Below, one piece after another: positions 10,939-23,557 of a stretch of 64,000 bases of DNA. The position numbers and the translations under genes were made by a program. Within the stretch, counting starts at the first letter, position 1. Each line of letters opens with the position of its first letter. This stretch comes from Misgurnus anguillicaudatus (Eukaryota > Chordata > Actinopteri > Cypriniformes > Cobitidae), in contig NC_073361.2 in NCBI RefSeq assembly GCF_027580225.2, forward strand, positions 23,082,001 to 23,146,000. Direction: 5' to 3'. The notes under the pieces are model-generated. The model made no database searches and was not told where the DNA came from. It saw only the letters and a list, made by a program, of their open reading frames with translations.

Positions 10939-13900
10939 CTGCAAAAGATGAAGAGAGAAAATACTGCTGTTCAGTGATTTATGAAACAGAAATTTCAAAT
11001 AGAATGGTCTGCAAATAGCTTAGAGTAGTTTTGGCAGGCATCGCTTTTAAGTGACATAAATGGCTGCTGGGAAAAGAGAGGATTTAAATAATTGAATAAC
11101 ACGGTGACAAGACCTGCAGCTGCACTGCAACAATGGGACACAAAACAAATGCTCTGTTTCTTTGGCACTGAAAATAGTTTTGATATAGAAGATTTGCATG
11201 ATGTGCCATTTGTACATCCATCACTCAAATGTACTGTAACTAAGATATGCAAGCTTTTAAACTTTAGATTTGTAACTTCCCTACTGATGTAACTGCAAGC
11301 TGTAAGCTGATAGCTGGTTTTAGCTGGTTTAAGGTGGCAGTAGCTGGTCTAAGCTGGTCCTTCCAGCCTTGCAAAGCTGGTCAAGCTGGTGGGTCAGCTG
11401 GTCTTCCAGCCTGACCAGCTAAGTCCAACTGGACCAGCTTAAAAAGTGACCAAAACACCCCAGATAGCAATTACATTTGGCCCGGATTCGTTTTAAGCCC
11501 TTTGTCTCCGTTTCTATCTTAGAGACGTTTTCTGATTGTGATCCAGATCCGTGCCAGATAGAGGTTTCAGCTTAAACATCTAACTGCCATCAGTTTAGTA
11601 TTTATATAAATTTACAGATGTGGCCCAGATCACTTTTCCCAAAGGTAACCGAAAGACCTTAGCTGTGTCTGACACCGATTTGGTCCAGATCTGCAATACA
11701 AATCTGAGCCGATACTGATGATCAGGCGGTGCTGGATCGGCGCTGGCACATATCCGCAACAATCCCTAAAAACAGACCAGAAACGGCTTCGGCCCGTTGT
11801 GCGTTTGGACTCAGGAACGAATCCGGCTCTATCATTTGCGGTTGCGGTCCTGTTCCATTACAGTGTCCAGTGGCTATCTGCTAGACCAGCTTGCTACACC
11901 AGCAATAGGCCTACCAGCTAAAACCAAGCTGGGAGACCAGCTAAAACCAGCTCACCAGCTTATGCTGGTCTTAGCTGGATTTTTCAGTAAGGTGGTACTA
12001 TGGCAAAATAGTATTCTTTGCTATCCTGCTTACCATATATATGGGATGCCCTGTCTCTGAAGGCTCTGATTGGCTAAATGAGTCCATCATTTTGTTCGCA
12101 AAAATATTAGACTGATATTTCAGGACCTCTCTTTCAGTGATATGTGCCATACCATAAAAAATGCTTATAGCACCGTTCTAATCAAATTCATGTAAATTAA
12201 ATCATATAAGGAAAACAACATGCATCCTAATCCATAGCTCAAGCATACTGAATACATCATCAGTATTATTTACTTACAGTAGGAGTCAGTGTTAAAAGCA
12301 GAGCAAAAGAAAACGCCACCTCTATTTACAGATCATGATCTAACTATAGCCCACTCTCTCTTCCATCTGCACAGCTGATGTGTTTATAGTTAAATAAATC
12401 TCATTCACAGTCACACAAGATGGCCACACGTCATGTAAAATTGATCTTAGGAAAAGAGAAAGCCTTATGGATGTGAAGCAGGCTGTCAGACCTTATAGTC
12501 TTGGGACGACTCAGAAGCCCAAGACATTAGACAAACTGGGTCAGCCTATTTTTAAAGAATGGCATGGGGTCCTACCATGAACATGAAGCCTGAAGCATGA
12601 TGAACATGACATTCTTAATGTAGCAATGTTTACACTTTTTTTTTCTCTCTCTCTTTCTTTTTACACAGCACTCTCGTGCGGCCAAAGAGAGCAGATGGCT
12701 CACCAACAGGGTTGCCACGGCATCAGTGACTCATCATTCATGACGGAGGTTCCCTCGGTCCGATGTCGACACTACTGCATCTTACACTGACCTGGGAACT
12801 GTGCCTGGCACAATAGTGAGCAACCAGACAGTGCTGATTTCGGGCAGGAGGTAACAAATTAAATTAATGGGCGGAAAGAGGTGGTTGTTGCTAAATTGAA
12901 AAATCAAGGGCAATGAGAAATAGAAAGTGAAAAAGAGAGATTTGACTCCTATTTTTGTGCTGTGCTCTTTGTCTCTCTCTTCAAGAGTCATTTTCCGCTT
13001 CACTAAAAGAACCGTATCGGTTGTGGCTTAGCCTTTTATCAATTCAGTCTTTCATTTCCACTTATCTTAAAATAAATTAAAGAACAGTAAAATGACACTA
13101 AGTGATTCTCAACAACAAATCTCCTTAGCTCATCATATTAATTTGTACAATTATGACCTATGCTATCTCTTCCTTCCATCTTTCGGTCATCATTACAGAA
13201 GTCACATGATCGGAGAGCTAATGTCTTTTTGTTTGAAATAAGAGGCCAGTGGCTTATTGTATTACGATAAGGTTTTTGTTTTGTCAGACATCTGTAATTC
13301 TTTAATCTTGTAATCTAATTGAACTTTGTAAGAGAAGTCTGGATGAACACTGAAAGCCAAAAACACTGGGCAGCTTTTGCAGGTTTTACCCTGTTCTGCT
13401 CGGCAGTAGAGCTGCAAGTCTCTCTCCGGTTGCATTTGGAAACCAGCAGGGAGATTGTTGAGACGTGGCACAGTTGGCAAAGATGTGATTGATCGGTACA
13501 AGCTTTATGACAAGGACGAACATCAGCGTTCTTGAAATAGAAACACAAAGGTAATTTTGTTCAGCGGGTGGCATGGGGGTCAATCGAAACACGAACACAC
13601 CCAGACCGCATCCCTTGGTTTTTTCTCCCTCCCCTATCCTCTGTCCATTCTTCTCATTTCTCTATCTTCCACAAGCCTGTTATTTACTCTTTGTGTAACA
13701 GTCAACAGAACCCTCCTCCCACACAAGACACTAATTACCGCGTATGAGAAATGCCTAACGAGAGAGCGGGCGAACAAAACAGAGATGGATGTCCGTTAGG
13801 GTACGTGCATGTGTGTTTGTAATTAGTCGTTAGCGAAATCTGCTAGCGTGCGAATCTGCTCGGCAAGCACACAGTTGATTCATCCAGAATGGCACGGAGA

Positions 13901-16900
13901 CAGAGCACAAAAGGAAAGGATGAAATTCCTCTAAAGGCTGACTGTCAGTGATTCCTTTGATGTCAAGTGATCCATTTTTAATGACGCACCTTGAGCGCAG
14001 AGCAAAAGCGGTCAGTCAATAGGTACACTCATTTACCTTGAGAGTTTTGTGCCTTAGGGATACAAACAGTCATAGACGCTAATGTAAATGGAAGATCAAA
14101 TGAATGGGGTGAATGTGAAAACAGCGACGTTGACTTGAAATCAGTGAGAATAAATTCAACATGATATATGAATATTTTTCTTACCCAACATGACAAAAGG
14201 GATGCCGAGGTATGTTGAATTGTACTTTCCACCTGTGAGGTTGAATATTCCCGCAGAGGTGAGCGTAGCGAGGCTGACGGTTACCAAGGCTAGCAGACCC
14301 AGCCTGGGTTTAGTCCTTACACAGTCCCGCTTCGAGCAGAAAAGCTTGGCCCGCGAAAGACAAACAACCAGGCTGAAGAGAAGCGGCCGCTCCGACACCC
14401 GGCTAGTCCTCTGGAAGTCCCTTTGCAGAGAAGAGGAGGTGAACGGGTACAGGCCGAGCTCCTGATGAGCCGTTCCAAAGTTTTCCAGCTCCCTGCAGAA
14501 CAGCAGCTCCCAGCGGGCCGCCACCACCTCGTTCAGCGGGCTGGCGGCTTGCAGGTAGTACGTAAGCTGAAGGGATCGAGCCGACCGCACTCCATCTCGT
14601 CCTCCACTTGTTTGGACTCCGCCCAGTTGGTGACCTATGTATGCCTCTCGCCCATCCTTAAGTCTGGTGATGGGGTAACGCAGAGGAATTGTGGAACGGT
14701 TGGATGCCCGTGCTGACCGCATCTCCTCAAGAACTCGCAGGATGTCATCTATGATGCAGCTCTTGGTATCATCCAACAGGCAGAGGTGGGCAAAGGTGTA
14801 GTTGAAGCCCAGCATAGGGACCTGGATCTGGGTTATTGTGTTGTGGAGCTTGGGTTTGAGGGGTGGGGTGGAGAAAAACAGGTTATTAGTAAGTACAGGT
14901 AATAAATAAACCACATTTAATTTAGTCAATTAGCAAAGGGCTTAATGCAATTTATTTAAAGTTTGCTGTTTCTACCTCATCCGACACCTGAACATCATGA
15001 GGTGGTTTCCTGGACAGAGTTTAGATAAAACCAGGACTAGGCCTTTGTTATGTTAGAACATTTAAGTATTTTTTAAAAACATAGGCTACCTTACAAAAAA
15101 CTGCATACTGAGACAAAATTATGGCACTGATATATTTTAAGATATGTCAGAAGCAAGTTGATTTCAGTTAAGAGAGCTCAAACATTTATTTTAGTCAGGA
15201 ACTAGACTTACGTCCTGTCTGGGAAACCACCCCAAGTGTAAGTCTAACCAAATGTTGTCAGGTTTATTTAGTCATATTAAAGGATTAGTCAATTTTCTTA
15301 AAAAAAGTCCAGATAATTTACTCACCACCATGTCATCCAAAATGTTGATGTCTTTCTTTGTTCAGTCGAGAAGAAATTATGTTTTTTGAGGAAAACATTC
15401 CAGGATTTTTCTCAATTTTATGGACCCCCAACATGTAACAGTTTTAGTGCAGTTTAAAATTGCAGTTTCAACAGAGTTTAAAGGACTCTAAACGAACCCA
15501 AACGAGGCATAAGGGTCTTATTTAGCGAAACGATTGTCATTTTTGTCAAGAAAAATAAAAATACACACTTTTAAACCACAACTTCTCGTCTATCTCCGGT
15601 CCTGTGACACGCCAGCATGACCTCGCGTAGTTGCGTAATGCTGTGCAGGGGGTCACGTGTTACATATATGAAACGCACATTTGCGGACCATGTTTAACAA
15701 TAAACTGACAAAAAGACATTAATTAGTATCATTCCACATACAACAACTTCGGAACGGTCCTCTTTCTCCACACTTGTAAACACTGGGGCGGAGTTTCGCA
15801 TATGCCATCCGTGACCTCTTGACTTGATGACGTATTGCGTGAGGCGCGTCACGGGACCGGATATAGACAAGAAGTTGTGGTTTAAAATGCATATTTTTTA
15901 TTTTTCTTGTCAAAAATGAGAATTGTTTCGCTGGATAAGACCCTTATGCCTCATTTGGGATTGTTTAGAGTCCTTTGAAACTGCAATTTTAAAGTGCATT
16001 AAAACTGTTATGTGTTGGGGTCCATTAAAGTCCATTAAAATGAGAAAAATCCTGGAATGTTTTCCTTTAAAAAAAAACATAATTTCTTCTCAAATGAACA
16101 AAGAAAGACATCAACATTTTGGATGACATGGTGGTGAGTAAATTATCTGGATTTTTTTTAAGAAAATGGACTAATCCTCAAACAATGTTTTAGCTTGAAT
16201 TAAACTAATTAATATACTAAATTAAGCATCATTTTTAGTTTTGGATGTCCTTGCACACTTAAACAGCAAAGTCCTTACATATTATGAGAAAATAATGTGA
16301 AAAATGAGACAGACATGAACTTTACAAACTTCGATGTCCACTAAAACTAGAAGCTGTGACCAACTTTAGTACTGGGGCATATTTCAGACTAAAACTGAAT
16401 ATTAAATATAAAAAATTAATAATATGGCAAAAGTATGGAAAAGTAGGCTGTCATTAAATGGAGATGGGAGCAGACTGACAGTTGGAGGGCAGTGGTTAAG
16501 ACTTGGATTAAAGATAACAGAGATAAATTATTCACCACAAAACTAGTAATGGGCGCTAAAAAGGGTCAATTGTGATTTTTTTACGTGGATTTTTAGTACG
16601 TAAATCACATTTCAAAGCATTTAGTTGCAAATGCCTTGTTGCCAGGCAACAAGAAATCATGTAATTGCAAGGAAGAGTGGGCCAACAGTTTTATTTCCTG
16701 TTTAAATACACCAGAATACAAACAAAACAATAAAGACAAACGTTTTGAGTTTCTTCCCAAGCGACCCCTATGAGAAGAGAATTGATCGTCCTCGGAGGTC
16801 TGCCTCTCCACATTGTTAATGTCAAAGTGATTAGACCGTGTCAGACGCAGATCACCAGGAAAGCTTCAGTCAATTGCCTCCTCCAGCCTCCTTAAGGAGC

Positions 16901-18318
16901 ACTGAAATGTCAGACACCGATCAGGCCTCTAATTGCTCAAGCATGATAATTAACCCTTAATTTAAGACTATAGCATGACATCTGCATGCCCACAATCTCT
17001 GATGCACACTGCTCCTTGAACACATATGGTATTTATGACAATGGATATAATCCTTTTTTTTTCCTCAGATGCAAATCCGATCCCAATTGTTGCACTGCAT
17101 TTGACTCGGTTACTTCATGTCATTGAAGTGAGCTAACCTCTTTCACAAAGGTTGGTTTATTACTGATACAGTGTACAAGGTTATACCGATACCTGCTGTG
17201 TTGTTATGATGCAAAGTGAATATAAAGAAGCTTCGAATCGAATACCATGTGAATATTAAGAAGATCATAAAATGTGAATGCTGCTCGTATCTCAGGCTTA
17301 CATCAGTTTAGAAAATTTTAAATTAATGTTTCATAAAGTCTAAATGTAGCACATGTCAGTGCTTTGCTCTCAAAATAGAGTTTGCTTTTGTGAAACGGCT
17401 CTCCGGGGTTCCACAAAAAGTTATCACTTGGAATTGCCTGAAGTTGAGATTACTATTCATTTAAACCTAACGTTGCCGGTATCCGGGGGAGTAAAGTTTG
17501 GAGTTGGATTTAGAAGATACAGGAAGATAAAGTGCAATTTGAATAGTATGAAATATTTTCAATTAAAAATGACTGAGAACTTAACTTCAAATTTACAAAG
17601 TGCTTGTTACATGACAGTGTAGTTTGTGGACAGGGATATTCAAAATGGTCCAAAAGTACTGTGGTCATTAATATATTTCGCAAGCAGTAGAAGAGGTAAT
17701 AAAATCAACAATGATAATAAAAAATGTACATTTAAAAATGGGTTATAGTTAAACACAATGACAATTTTAGGCTATAAAGATTAATAGTTGACCTTTGCAT
17801 GATATGATTTATTGAAAATTATAGGCTACACGGAAAAGCAATAGGCTAAATAAATTTATAAGGAAAAATAATGGATCTGCCAATATAGTTACTAAACTAT
17901 CTAAACATTTATTTGTAGAACCCTTCAAGCTATGATAAAAACAATTAACAGTCCATGAAAGGTTGCTTACCTTCAGCACAGAATTGACGTGGTGAGGGTC
18001 CAACACGTTTCCCCTGCGCGAGGTCACGATGACCCGGCCATATCTCCCTGGTGTCTGCAGGTCCGAGTACAGCGTGTGTTTTGACCTGTTCACCGGAAAC
18101 AAACTATCCACCAAGTTCCCCTCGATCTTCGCCAGGCTGTGTTTGGGAGCCAACAGGTACTCCACGTTTTCCTCTATGCGGTACCGGCTGAAGCTCGCGC
18201 CGAGCAGGATGGAAACGAGCACGGGCGCGGAGGCAAAAAACACCGGGTGATTGGCTACAAAGTGGCCCAGTTTGTGGAATGACGTCCTGAGCCCCTCGTG
18301 CAACACTTGTCGCAACAT
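9287..18318 (-). CDS. ptchd1: ptchd1, Patched domain-containing protein 1 (whole gene, 3 coding exons)
   Basis: The coding exons are 17971-18318, 14185-14848 and 9287-10938. They total 2664 nt, giving 887 residues plus TGA; human PTCHD1 has 888. All four splice sites are canonical GT/AG and phases match (0, then 1). The product is a Patched/RND-family membrane protein with 12 expected spans and a sterol-sensing domain crossing the exon 2/3 junction. It ends in ITTV, a class I PDZ-binding motif. Known family role: a neuronal, postsynaptic membrane protein whose loss in humans causes X-linked intellectual disability and autism. The start was set at 18318 because the following MLRQVLH matches the mammalian N-terminus and the ATG has A at -3. 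An in-frame ATG lies 72 nt upstream (18390) with no stop between, so a 24-residue extension cannot be excluded. Frame is intact throughout. Odd point: the second membrane segment carries charged residues. Confidence 0.96.
10939..14184 (-). other. ptchd1: ptchd1 intron 2
   Basis: A 3.2-kb intron bounded by GTAAGA and TTTGCAG. It contains an AGCTGGT-rich transposon-like block (11302-11985). The rest (about 12.0-14.18 kb) shows no coding feature that I could recognise. Confidence 0.9.
11302..11985. mobile_element. Element with AGCTGGT-rich inverted arms
   Basis: The left arm (11302-11420) is a loose array of AGCTGGT with TTTAAGCTGG-like spacers. The right arm (11870-11985) is the inverse (ACCAGCT repeats). 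The core between lacks the motif. Lies in ptchd1 intron 2. Subterminal repetition is typical of non-autonomous hAT or foldback elements. Confidence 0.65.
14185..14848 (-). CDS. ptchd1: ptchd1 coding exon 2
   Basis: Encodes residues 117-337 and the first base of Gly338. The acceptor is CCCAAG|CTC, with AG at 14849-14850; the donor is TTGG|GTAAGA, with GT at 14183-14184. It holds the rest of the first extracellular loop ([23 protein letters not shown] are Patched-domain 1 hallmarks), membrane span 2 and the first half of the sterol-sensing domain ([15 protein letters not shown]). Span 2 reads [16 protein letters not shown] at residues 272-287, more polar than the mammalian counterpart. Confidence 0.95.
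14849..17970 (-). other. ptchd1: ptchd1 intron 1
   Basis: A 3.1-kb intron bounded by GTAAGC and CCCAAG. It holds a 0.9-kb foldback element (15281-16178). A stretch near 16840-17000 is unusually free of simple repeats, has AATTA cores, and may be regulatory. Confidence 0.9.
15281..16178. mobile_element. 0.9-kb foldback element in ptchd1 intron 1
   Basis: Two arms of about 370 bp, inverted and about 90% alike by eye: AGGATTAGTCAATTTTCTTA and GACTAATCCT at the tips, with CACCACCATGTCATCCAAAA / GGATGACATGGTGGTGAGTA inside. The left tip is preceded by TTAA. A GC-rich spacer of about 150 bp separates the arms. No coding capacity. A related end fragment occurs at about 36130-36185. Confidence 0.88.
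17971..18318 (-). CDS. ptchd1: ptchd1 coding exon 1
   Basis: Encodes residues 1-116 in phase 0. The first membrane span is at about residues 26-44 (hydrophobic run with [14 protein letters not shown]), followed by the start of the large extracellular loop with the conserved [16 protein letters not shown] stretch. The donor is AAG|GTAAGC, with GT at 17969-17970. The ATG has A at -3. Confidence 0.95.
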
Positions 18319-18523
18319 CCTAGAATGCAGCAACAGCGCAAAGAACAACGTGCAGGTCGCGAGCCTCTCCCACCGCCTGGTCACCAGCATCAGAAATCCG
18401 GGGCATCAGTGTGTTTGTGCTGCATTGACTTTCATGAATAAAATACTATGTTACTTGCATGTGGCAATAGTTGTCACTTTTTAACATCAACAACGTAATA
18501 TTAATGAACTTGATACTTGTATC

Positions 18524-18667
18524 GTGTTCCTGTAGCTTAGCTGGACGAGCATTGCGTTAGCAACGCAAAGGTCATGGGTTCGAACCCAAGGTACACACAT
18601 ACTGATAAAATGTAATGGACTGTAAGTAACTTTGGATCAAAGCGTCTGCCAAATGCATTAATGTAGG
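18524..18667 (+). mobile_element. tRNA-derived SINE with L2-type tail, copy 1
   Basis: The head carries box A (TAGCTTAGCTGG) and box B (GGTTCGAACCC) of a tRNA promoter. The tail is the common teleost module (CTTTGGATCAAAGCGTCTGCCAAATGCATTAATGTA). It lies 0.2 kb upstream of the ptchd1 start codon. Confidence 0.9.
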
Positions 18668-18736
18668 TACATGTATGTGGTTATATTCATAACATAAATC
18701 GCAACATGACAAAAGAAGATATCACCAGTTACGTCT

Positions 18737-21700
18737 TTGCAGGTTCATGCACATTCCACTAATGCGTCGTTGTTCCGATCGAGGATAAGTACTAACAGTA
18801 TGCCTAGGTCAACCAAGAGAGCATCGCTTTCCCCCTTAAATTTCTGTTTTGAAAGCCAGAAGTTGATTTCACTAAATCAATCCAGTACATATCGTTTATT
18901 ATACAGTATGTCAACAGTGGATCGGTCATGCACACCTCAGCACTTGCAAACAGTTTCAAATGCACAAATACAGTTTTGTATATTCCATCATCTATGCGGT
19001 GTCATTTATTCATCTGTGGGTCCAGTTCAGCACCGCGCCCAGCACGACGGCTTTCCGCTACGGTACAGAATTCATGAATCCACTTGTGGGCATTCCCTTG
19101 CCGGTAGATTTGCCAAGATTCAAGTTTGCATTTGTTGCCGTTGGTCCGGAGGACACGAGATCCGCGTAAACGCTTCGCAAACGCAGCGATGCGACACCTA
19201 TTCCCATTTACGAAGCTAAAGAAGTTGCAGTGTTTTCGGGAGCCGGCCGGTAAATACCGCCGCGCCTCGCGCAGTGTTGCACTATAGAGTGATTCGCGCA
19301 AGTGCGTGGCATTAGAGGTACACCTCCCACCACACACGCGCGCCCACACAAGCCCCTAACAACATCACACTTGATCGAGCCGTGAATGAGATGGTCAAAA
19401 TGCGAATAGAAGCCTTTTTTATCTAAACAGGAGAAAATTAGATTATCTCTCTCCATTTTTTTTTGCCTGTAATAAAGTGTATTGTTATAAACCGTCTATA
19501 TAGGGATTTTTATAATATTATGGCCTTCATTTGTTTATTTCAGGGTTGACTTGTGCAAAATTTATTTATACACATTTAGTACACTCTTAAAAAGAAAATG
19601 GCGTAAATGGTTATTTATTTTAAATAACCCTTCAAGATCCACAGAAAATGCACAAAAAAATGTTGGATCAAATATAAAAATTTTCTGGGTTAATTTCAAC
19701 CCAGCTGCAGGGCTCGTCCCTTTTTTGACCCAACACTAGGTTGAAATAACCCAGCAGCCTATACACATTTTTTGGGGGGTGGGGGCCAGAAATAGTTATT
19801 CTATGGCATCTTTACAAAGAACGCTTTTTTAAAAAAAATGTTAGCATCTAAAATTAATAAAGTTTTTTATATGCATTTTTTTATATTAATATGGCATCAA
19901 ATTACAAAAAGTAGTTGCATTGATGCAATAAGATTTCTAAGAGAGCTGCTCAGGGAAATGCTGTAAATTTAATATTTTTGTGTTTTAAGCCCCTTCACAA
20001 TTTACGCAATACACGGTATCCATAGTGACAGTGACCATAGTAATATTGAAAATCTGTCAGATGCAATAAGTCATAACCTTTGAAATCACCAGGACAATTC
20101 AAGATTCACACCAATATAGAAAGCTGAGAATGTCAAACAGTGACTGTGTAAATGCAGTAGACCTATTAATCAATAGACTTTGTACAATAAAACAAAAGCT
20201 GTTGTGTCTTTGTCCATGATACTGAATCAAAGCTGACTTGCAGTTCTGAACATTTGATTTTCCTTTAATGGACAAACAGTGTTATAAACTACAATACAGC
20301 TTTCAGCACCATGGACAGAGACAAATGCCAAGTTTTACTTTATTTGCATCTTTTCAAAGGAATTTAAAATATAAAATTTAAAGAATGAATAGCCAATACA
20401 CCAAATAGACTCACATATATTTATCTGAGGTTTTACCTACAGTATATCTACCTGCATCATAATCCTTTTTAGTGTTATGGAGAGCAATAAAGTTATGGAT
20501 TTAATATTGGCATACATTGCAAAAAACCTTAAAACTAAAATGGCCTTCTTTAATAAATAAAAACTGTACATAATGTGATAATGTAACAGCTACGAGTGTG
20601 GTTCAATTGCAACTCCTCTCAATGCATAAAGTACTGGGTTAAAGTGTCCCAGACAGACTCTGGCATACAGATGATTTAATAACGCCGGCGCAGTCTGCTG
20701 AAGTACAGGGCCATGGCTCCGGACGTACCCATGCATGTCTTATTAAAAACATGCTTAAGCAGTGCATTTTTCCCTGGACTGCTACATACCTTTTGCTATG
20801 CTAGTTGTTTATTCTGTCTTATAATGTGGCATATTTCTATGTATGTGCCCTTAAGATTATTGAAAGCTCTCCAAATAGAAAAATGCTTTCTGCGTTTTTC
20901 TTCCTTCCTCTAACCTTTGACCTATGCTGGAGACAGAAAAGCGGCGCTCGTAATGATCATAACTGTTTTGTATGGTTATTGCCATGGTAACCATTGCTGA
21001 TACCTCCTGCAGTCCATGCTTTGCCATATCGTTCCAGCAAACTGACAAAGATTGGTTTCCATGGTTACAGCTTAAGGGCACCATTGTGACTTCACAGCTG
21101 AAAGTGCTGGTTGTGTTTGGTGTCAAAGAGACATGTTTGAATAAGCATTTCAGAATACTTATGTTTGGATGCATCTCATGAAGTATGCAGACTGCAGTTA
21201 ATTTGTAGTCTTGGGAGGTTTATGTAAATGTTTCGTTTACAGGATTTTTATATTCATTCAAGGTTTGCGATTGTTGCAGCACTGTTACCAAAATTGAAAA
21301 CACTAAATTGAGCTGTCACTCAGTAGTTTGGGACCAAATGATTTATAGTTAGTTATTAATGCATTTATTGGCTTTTCTGTCATGTAATAGAAAAGCTGAT
21401 TTTACGGAGTACTTTTTTAATGGGTAAAATATGTTCATAATATAGTTTATAGTCATTTAAAAGCATTTATTAGATGAATTCAACATTTATATTTCATACT
21501 CTATATAAAAACGTTTTATGTTAAAATTTGACTCTAATGCTTGAAAAAAATGCATTGGATGCCAAACTCTACCATATTTATGGAAATTGCTTGTATTGTG
21601 GCTTTGGGATCTATAAAAGTGAAAATGCAATTCACACTGCAACCGCAGTGCAGACTGCAGGACTAGCTGACACAAAAAGAGAAACTCTATGAAACATGTT

Positions 21701-21886
21701 TTGATAGCAGAGTGGTTTTGAAAGATAGAGCGAGGATAGAGTGAGTTTATTTGGGGAGAGAGAGAAAGAGATAGGATTTAAAGGGTAAAGAAAGATCACT
21801 TTTCAGATAAAGAATGTCTCTGGTTGTTTGTTCTCATAACTTAGTTATTTACAACAATGAGGGAAATTTAACTTTCCAGGAAAAAG
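18737..21886. other. Intergenic upstream of ptchd1
   Basis: Contains the CpG-rich block near 19.2-19.4 kb and a remnant inverted element around 19620-19760 (AACCCAGCTGC / GTTGAAATAACCCAGC). Otherwise AT-rich and unassigned. Confidence 0.5.
19215..19370 (-). promoter_or_regulatory. CpG-rich block, possible ptchd1 promoter region
   Basis: A locally GC- and CpG-rich patch in AT-rich surroundings (runs such as CCGGCCGG, CCGCGCC, CACGCGCG), about 0.9-1.05 kb upstream of the ptchd1 ATG and on its 5' side. Its position suits a promoter or 5' UTR exon, but no transcript data exist here. A SINE lies between it and the ATG. Confidence 0.3.
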
Positions 21887-23557
21887 TTAAAGAGCACCTA
21901 TTTTGTTACTAAAAAAAATGATTTTGTGTATTTGGTATAATAAAGTGTGTTTGCGTGGTTTATTGTTAAAAACACATTATTTTTCACATACCATACATTT
22001 TTGTAGCTCTAGATTTCACTCTCTTCCTGAAACTCACTGATTTGAAAAGTTCTGTGTCCCTGATTGGCCAGCTAATCTGTACGTTGTGATTGGCCTGAAT
22101 ACTTCTGACATCAGCCGGAAATGTGATTCTCCTTACCATGTTTGAAAGATTTGCGCACAATGCAATGTTAACAGAAGTTAACTTACAGGCTGTAAGTCCA
22201 AGCAGGAGGAATTATGATAATGTCGGTCTTGTCTACATCACCAAACCCAGGAAGTAAACTGTTGCCTACAATCTGTGTGCTTGTTGTAGTCCAAAAAAAG
22301 AGATTCAGGGCTCTATCTTACACCCGGCGCAATGCAGCGCAAAGCGCGACGCAAGTTTTTTTTGCTAGTTTTGACCCGGCGCAATTATAATTTTTACGTT
22401 TAGCTCCACGTAGTTTAAATAGCAAATGCATTTGTGCCCATGTTTGCGCCCATGGGCGTTCTGATCTAAAAACGAGGTGTTTTTAGGCGCATTGTTGGCA
22501 CGTTGCTATTTTGAGGCAACTAAAATAGCGCAATATGTTTTTTGTTATTTAAAGAGCGCGTTAGAAGTATGCGCTATATAAACGGGACGACAACGCAGGT
22601 TTTCTTATCACATATGAATGCTCAGCAGCATAAAAATGCTTTTCAAATATAAAAAGATTAAAGGATTGAAATGTGAAAGATTATTATTGAGTCTCTTGGA
22701 CATAAATGAGGACCGGTTATGAGACGTTAGAAGGCGCAAAGAGCTGCTTCACCAGCTTGGTAAGTAAATAAATGCTTTGCTTTAAACAAATGCATCTATT
22801 TTTAAATGTTTTTAAATGCTACCTCTCGGATTTATTGTATGTGATGAATCTATACCTGTGGATATGGTGGGATGAGAAACATTTTAAGTAATGCTTTTAA
22901 AAAATCCCATATGGCGCTGTCCCAGTGCTGAAACGCTGCTTTCCGCACATTAGTACATTCTTTAACTCTTGTTTGTTACAAATAAAGTATTTTTAGAGTA
23001 CAAACATTTTCTTGCATATTTGCAAATTATTTTATGAGATTACAATGATTATGTAGGATATGAATACATTTACAGCAATTAAAAGCCTGCTATTTTTACT
23101 TCTATGACTGAAAGAAAACGGCTTTTAAAAGTTTTAATCAAAAAAATTTAAATTTTCAATAAAAATGAAAACAACACAATTTTTTTAACATTATTCTTAA
23201 ACTGGGGGTTTTCTTCCTCCACTTAGTTTTTCAGTTTACAAAGTCCGTCGTCTTGATTAGACATAGCGCCAGCACAACTGGCTTTTAAAGGGGATGAGAC
23301 TCTCATTGGTTTATTGCACGTTACGCCCAAAATACTCCCATTACTCATTACTAAAATGGGTACAACCCTTTTCGACCGTTTCACAAACCATTTTTCCCGT
23401 CGTTAAATTAGCAAAAGTTGCATCGGACACGCCCATTTAGACAGTGCGCCGTGCGCTTTGGTGTTTGTACCTTTTGCATATCATAAACATGTACTAATAC
23501 ACAATTACACACCAAAGGAAATCTAAAAATTTGAATGGGACAATAGGTGCTCTTTAA
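21887..23557. mobile_element. 1.67-kb TTAA-flanked element (AGAGCACCTATT family)
   Basis: TTAA then AGAGCACCTATT at the left; AATAGGTGCTCT then TTAA at the right. No transposase frame. Inside, from 22306, starts a second repeat (CAGGGCTCTATCTTACACCC, then CGCGC-rich sequence), reaching a GTGCGCCGTGCGC stretch near 23450, so this is probably one element inserted in another. Confidence 0.75.

Noticed and set aside
18536..18595. tRNA gene
   Set aside because: It has tRNA promoter boxes but is followed by the SINE tail, and the same unit recurs at 29326 and, inverted, at 44575. It is a SINE head, not a functional tRNA.
18737..19219. 160-residue plus-strand open frame upstream of ptchd1
   Set aside because: Low-complexity composition, no recognisable domain, and probably antisense to ptchd1 5' sequence.
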